Shown here piece by piece: positions 5,027 to 8,987 of a stretch of DNA of 8,987 bases; within the stretch, counting starts at the first letter, position 1, and the number at the start of each line of letters is the position of its first letter. The notes below the pieces were generated by a model. That model searched no databases. It saw only the letters and a program-made list of their open reading frames with translations, and was not told the origin of the DNA. Position numbers and translations under genes: made by a program. The DNA comes from Desulfocapsa sp. (lineage in GTDB: Bacteria; Desulfobacterota; Desulfobulbia; Desulfobulbales; Desulfocapsaceae): positions 1 to 8,987 of the forward strand of contig DAOVZA010000058.1 of NCBI GenBank assembly GCA_030635405.1. Reading direction: 5' to 3'.

Positions 5027-6709
5027 TTATTTTAGAAACGGTACAATTATAGGATTTATAATATATTTATCGAGACTCTCTCGTAAACCACTATTACGTT
5101 TAATCTTACTGGCCACTGTTGAACAAAATATAGAACGATTACTTTTTACTTTGACACAATCCCTGGCCCGAGTGACAGCTGTATACAGTAATTCTCTGGT
5201 TACAATGGCTGTTTCCTGATCAGGGAGAATTACCAGCACCTCACCAATCTCTGCTCCCTGACTTTTATGAATAGTGAGTGCGTAAACGGTCTCACAACTG
5301 CTCAGTCTTCCCGGCAGCAAACCCTGCAAACTGCCATCGGAGAGCTCAAACCAGACCTTCAGCACACCTGGATTGTCAATATCGGGCAAACAAATTCCGA
5401 TATCACCATTAAAAAGATGAAGGCTGTATTCATTTCTCGTGATCATTACTGGTCGGCCGGGATACCACTCTGCAGCCAGACAATCATGCCCCTTTTCCGT
5501 CAGATATTGTTCAACCTGCCTATTCATTTCCTGCACTCCAGCAGGCCCATGACGCAGTGCACAAAGAATTTTAAATGAATGAAACTTTTTAAAGATGTTT
5601 TTGTAGGTTTCAAGTGTTGCTTCTTTTCCAACATCCTTCATATAATTGCAGTACTGTTCACCGCCGTACTCGGCCGGATCATCCTGCAGGAGAGAGACAT
5701 TTGCCGGAGTGTCACGGATTAAAACTTTCCAGGCCTGTGTGGATTCCCCACTATTAATGGCCGCCGCAAAGGCTTTTATTCCCTTATCAAAACGATAGCT
5801 TCTTTGCAGTTGCACCGTGTTCTCCGGTAGGGCACTGATCATATCGGCAAGCACAGTTCCAGACTCAACTGAGGCAAGCTGGTCCTTATCACCAAGAAGA
5901 ATCAGACGGCTTCCAGGTCGAAGCGCATTCACAAGTTTACTCATAAGAGCAAGATCAACCATGGAAGCCTCGTCAATCACCACGACATCATAGATCAATG
6001 GATTTTCTGCATTGTGACGAAAAGAGGATGAATAGCGGTGTACCCCAAGAAGTCGATGTATGGTCGAAGCTGTCTCTGGAAGAGTTTCTTTAATTGACGA
6101 CTTAAGACTAAGGCCCTGAACGGACATGACGATGGATTCCTGAAGCCTCATGGCCGCCTTTCCCGTAGGAGCAGCAAGAGCCACTTTTAATTTCCCATTT
6201 ACTGCACCCTGCAACAGGGCAAGAATTTTCACCACGGTTGTGGTCTTCCCCGTCCCCGGCCCTCCTGAAATAATCAAGAAGTTCTGTTTCAGTGCCTGAA
6301 TAGCAGCAAGTCTCTGGTAATCTATTTCATCACTTGACGAAGAAAACAATGTCTCAAGCAGTGCTTCATCGACGGGAAGTATTTTAGAACCCGCAACAAG
6401 CGTTCCCACTCTTCCAGCAAGGGATTGTTCATACTCAAAAACCCGCTGCAGATAGAGGCGATTCTCCACAAGAGTCAATGGTTTCTTTTTATTACCATTT
6501 TGCCCATCCCAGGCAAGATCAGATTTTAAGATAAGCAGCTTCTCGGTGTCCGTTACGGAAAGACAGGAATCGCCGCCCCCAAGCGCCACGGAAAGGCGAC
6601 AAACAAGGTCCTCAAACTGCTCCCTGTCCTGCCCCGAAAGGATGCTACGGCCTGCCAGAAATTTTGCAAACTGGCTATCCAGCAATCGTATGGTTTTTTC
6701 CTGAATCAT
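5027..6709 (-). CDS. recD: RecD, exodeoxyribonuclease V alpha subunit (5'-3' helicase)
   Basis: 560 residues, slightly shorter than E. coli RecD (608). RecD is the fast 5'-3' superfamily 1B helicase of the RecBCD enzyme, which processes double-strand breaks for RecA-dependent repair and degrades foreign linear DNA. The helicase motifs are in the expected order: Walker A GGPGTGKT (149-156), motif Ia APTGKAA (180-186), TIHRLLG (216-222), Walker B VIDEASM (244-250), motif III GDKDQLASVESG (273-284), QRSYRF (302-307), motif V LTIHKSQG (478-485) and motif VI YTAVTRAR (509-516). Nothing essential is missing, so it should be active. Residues 1-140 form the N-terminal domain that in the family contacts RecC. 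The ATG at 6709 overlaps the recB stop by four bases (ATGA), indicating coupled translation and a 1:1 ratio. The separate RecD2 family is unlikely because that family has a longer N-terminus and is not encoded with recB. Confidence 0.95.
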   Translation of the reverse strand: MIQEKTIRLLDSQFAKFLAGRSILSGQDREQFEDLVCRLSVALGGGDSCLSVTDTEKLLILKSDLAWDGQNGNKKKPLTLVENRLYLQRVFEYEQSLAGRVGTLVAGSKILPVDEALLETLFSSSSDEIDYQRLAAIQALKQNFLIISGGPGTGKTTTVVKILALLQGAVNGKLKVALAAPTGKAAMRLQESIVMSVQGLSLKSSIKETLPETASTIHRLLGVHRYSSSFRHNAENPLIYDVVVIDEASMVDLALMSKLVNALRPGSRLILLGDKDQLASVESGTVLADMISALPENTVQLQRSYRFDKGIKAFAAAINSGESTQAWKVLIRDTPANVSLLQDDPAEYGGEQYCNYMKDVGKEATLETYKNIFKKFHSFKILCALRHGPAGVQEMNRQVEQYLTEKGHDCLAAEWYPGRPVMITRNEYSLHLFNGDIGICLPDIDNPGVLKVWFELSDGSLQGLLPGRLSSCETVYALTIHKSQGAEIGEVLVILPDQETAIVTRELLYTAVTRARDCVKVKSNRSIFCSTVASKIKRNSGLRESLDKYIINPIIVPFLK

Positions 6710-8987
6710 TTAGCCCCCAGACAATCATGCAGTTCATCGAGAACCTTGAGTTCCGGCCTGTCATAAAAAAGTCCATTCCCAGGGTATTTCGGATTCATGC
6801 CCCGGGCGAAAAGATACAACACACCACCAAAATTTTCTTCGTAGGAATAATCAGACAGGGTTGCAGTCAAATAACGATGTAATACCAGAGTGTATATCCA
6901 GTATTGCAGTCCGTAGTTGTGATCGTGCATTGCCGTGATCAGACTCTCCTTGCCGTAATCACTCAAAAGTGAGCCAAGATAGTTGGTCTTATAATCAATG
7001 ACATAATATTTTCCCTGATGGCGGCATGTCAGATCAATAAAACCTGTGAGATACCCTTTTAATTTCTTTTCCTGAATGGGCTGCACCACTTGTGAGAAAC
7101 GAAGCAAATTATTAATTTGCGCAGTGGATCCCTCTTGCAGATGAAAATAAAATGGCATCTCTTTCAGCACATCATGCTCGGGCAGATCAGATAGAACAAA
7201 TAACTCCTTATCATTGTCAGACTGAAGAGGTGTTCTGGTCACATCACGCAGAAGATTCATAAGTTGATCACTTTCTGCACTCACTCCAAAACGATTACAT
7301 TGTCCCTGACATTCATCAGCATAATCAGTATCTCCTCCCAGCATACTGAAGGAATAATCTTCCAGCAAACCATGCACCACGTTACCAAAGGCGGCGCCCA
7401 TTGGAAGTTCATGAATTTTTATAGTCTCTTTCACAACAGCTGGTTCAATTAGCAAAGGAGCTTCCCTTTTTGTTGTTATATGGCCAGAACCGGCAAGCGC
7501 CGAATAACTGGTCATCAACCATTCACCCGCAATGGCCTGTCTGGAAAATGTTTTGCATTTGAAATCTACCTGCTGATCGTTTTCAAGAAGCTGCCGCATT
7601 CCATCAGTAAACTCCTCCGAAACAGATTGCAGTTCCACCGATTCATCATTACATAACTTCTCAATCGTTTCAGATTGCTCAGCAATTCCTTTGCAACTTT
7701 GAAGTGACAAAACCCAGGCCAATGCTGAATTCTTAGAAGACATGCATGAACGATCCGCACGCACATCTGCCCAAAACACATAACAACGACTACTCGCTCT
7801 GGTTACTGCCACGTAGAGCAACCTTGCTTCTTCTGCAAGTTCTTCACTCAAAGCAGCCTTCTGTCTCTGTTTAAAATCAGCTGAACCAAGATCAGCAATC
7901 CTGCGATTTGCGTCATCATGGTAGGAGATGCAATGTTTTTCATGTTTAAGAAAACCTGTGCGGTACCAGAGATAGGGACAGAACACTATCGGGTATTCAA
8001 GCCCTTTTACTGCATGCATCGTCACCACTTTGACTGCTTGTGAGTCGCTTTCAAGACGTAATTGTGCATGCTCGTACTGCTCGGCTGATTCCATTTGTGC
8101 CGACAAATATTGCAGGGTATGGAAAAAATGCAGATCTTCATGAGTCTCTTTTTCCTGCAGTAATTCGACCAGATGTTGAACATTTGATATTCGTCGTTCT
8201 GGAAGAGGAAGCGTGCAAAGAGTTTCAAAGACAGATTCCTGAACAAAGAGAGTGTTCATCATGGCCAGAAAACCCTTCTCCTGCCAGAGCTGATGGTAAG
8301 CATGAAAGCGTCCCATCCACGCATCCATTTTAGCTTCATCCTGAAATTGCTCATACAAATCAGGCCCGCTCATCCCAAACCATTTACTACTCATGGCGGT
8401 ACGCAAAAGTCGGATATTTGCTGGTGCAGCTATGGCCTCCACAACCTGTTGCAAATCAACACACTCTTCTGTCTCAAAAACCGTTTTTTTACTAAAAACA
8501 ACTGCTGCAACACCAGCAAGTACCAGAGCCTGCTGAAATGACTCCGCCTGCTTATTACTGCGAACAAGAATGGCAATATCTCCAGCCGTCACAGCTCTCT
8601 TTTCGCCAGTATCTGTAATGAGCTTTCCGCCACCAAGCAGTTTTTTTATTTCTGCCACAGTATAAAGCTCAAGGCGATCTCTGATTTTGCCTGATGTCCA
8701 TGGCTTCACCCCGTTTTCATCGGGAGACTCCAGAGCACAATAAACCATGGCCGCCTGTGGTTTTCCATCCTGGATCAATTGCCAGCAATCAGAATCTTTA
8801 GCTGCTTCCACTTGGTTATATTCAAGTCCCCGACTGACAAAAGCATCTTTCTTCTGCAAAAACAGATTATTAACGGCAGCAACCAGCAGAGGGTTAGATC
8901 GATAGTTTTTGCCTAAACCCAAAAGATAATCAGCAGACTTTCTGGCCTGAAAATAGGCGGCAATATCTGCTCCGCGAAACTTATAAA
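6706..8987 (-). CDS. recB: RecB, exodeoxyribonuclease V beta subunit (3'-5' helicase and nuclease), 5' end outside window
   Basis: 759 complete codons of the C-terminal part are visible; the frame continues past base 8987, so the TTG near 8922 is internal and not a start. The visible part opens at YKFRGADIAAYFQARK, matching the end of UvrD-type motif III in RecB, followed by motif IV KNYRSNP. Motif V VTMHAVKGLEYP (near 8000-8030) and motif VI EEARLLYVAVTRA (near 7795-7835) complete the 3'-5' helicase. The C-terminal nuclease domain is intact: GNVVHGLLE with the metal-binding His (near 7370), GFIDL with Asp (near 7033), VIDYKTN with Asp and Lys (near 6985-7000), and GLQYWIY (near 6900), the PD-(D/E)XK layout of E. 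coli RecB. It cuts and unwinds DNA ends and, after Chi recognition by RecC, loads RecA. The stop TGA is shared with the recD start. A recC gene would be expected upstream, outside the window. Confidence 0.96.
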   Translation of the reverse strand, partial: YKFRGADIAAYFQARKSADYLLGLGKNYRSNPLLVAAVNNLFLQKKDAFVSRGLEYNQVEAAKDSDCWQLIQDGKPQAAMVYCALESPDENGVKPWTSGKIRDRLELYTVAEIKKLLGGGKLITDTGEKRAVTAGDIAILVRSNKQAESFQQALVLAGVAAVVFSKKTVFETEECVDLQQVVEAIAAPANIRLLRTAMSSKWFGMSGPDLYEQFQDEAKMDAWMGRFHAYHQLWQEKGFLAMMNTLFVQESVFETLCTLPLPERRISNVQHLVELLQEKETHEDLHFFHTLQYLSAQMESAEQYEHAQLRLESDSQAVKVVTMHAVKGLEYPIVFCPYLWYRTGFLKHEKHCISYHDDANRRIADLGSADFKQRQKAALSEELAEEARLLYVAVTRASSRCYVFWADVRADRSCMSSKNSALAWVLSLQSCKGIAEQSETIEKLCNDESVELQSVSEEFTDGMRQLLENDQQVDFKCKTFSRQAIAGEWLMTSYSALAGSGHITTKREAPLLIEPAVVKETIKIHELPMGAAFGNVVHGLLEDYSFSMLGGDTDYADECQGQCNRFGVSAESDQLMNLLRDVTRTPLQSDNDKELFVLSDLPEHDVLKEMPFYFHLQEGSTAQINNLLRFSQVVQPIQEKKLKGYLTGFIDLTCRHQGKYYVIDYKTNYLGSLLSDYGKESLITAMHDHNYGLQYWIYTLVLHRYLTATLSDYSYEENFGGVLYLFARGMNPKYPGNGLFYDRPELKVLDELHDCLGAK

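Noticed and set aside
4969..5052. Plus-strand 27-residue frame from TTG after AAAAAGGAG.
   Set aside because: It is very short, starts with TTG and overlaps the 3' end of recD on the other strand; nothing else supports it.
8920..8922. Apparent start of recB at the TTG near 8922.
   Set aside because: The same frame continues upstream to the window edge and encodes the conserved FRGAD motif of RecB, so the TTG is an internal Leu codon.

Overview
The window is AT-rich bacterial chromosome in which every convincing gene lies on the minus strand, so transcription runs from high to low coordinates. The envelope genes (signal peptides, an outer-membrane beta-barrel ending in Phe) show a Gram-negative cell. 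The cyclic-nucleotide-like domain joined to a DUF4388/PATAN-type module, beside a recB-recD pair and a MetA-pathway-type porin, suggests a delta-proteobacterial lineage (Desulfobacterota, perhaps a Desulfobulbales sulfate or sulfur metaboliser). That placement is inference from protein style, not proof.

Layout in the direction of transcription. (1) 8987-5027: the 3' part of recB (its start lies outside the window) followed by recD, joined by a 4-base ATGA overlap. These are the RecB helicase-nuclease and RecD helicase of the RecBCD double-strand-break repair enzyme; recC is not in view. (2) 5026-4557: about 470 bases without a convincing gene, holding small dyads and repeats that could be control sites. 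(3) 4541-1687: a probable three-gene envelope operon: an inner-membrane protein with about eight membrane segments (GTG start), an outer-membrane beta-barrel, and a secreted, mostly helical periplasmic protein rich in Met with a His cluster. A strong stem-loop separates the last two genes, and a hairpin at 1610-1654 probably ends the transcript. (4) 1686-1299: about 390 bases, AT-rich, with the terminator hairpin and an inverted repeat near a weak promoter-like element. (5) 1298-1: a small three-segment membrane protein followed by a signalling protein with a four-Cys N-terminal region, a cyclic-nucleotide-binding-type domain whose key Arg is replaced, and a DUF4388-like domain cut by the window edge.

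The recBD part is ordinary housekeeping. The least described part is the envelope operon at 1687-4541: it has one component for each envelope compartment, and only the barrel resembles a family I can name. It is the best candidate for an undescribed system, but its function cannot be read from the sequence.
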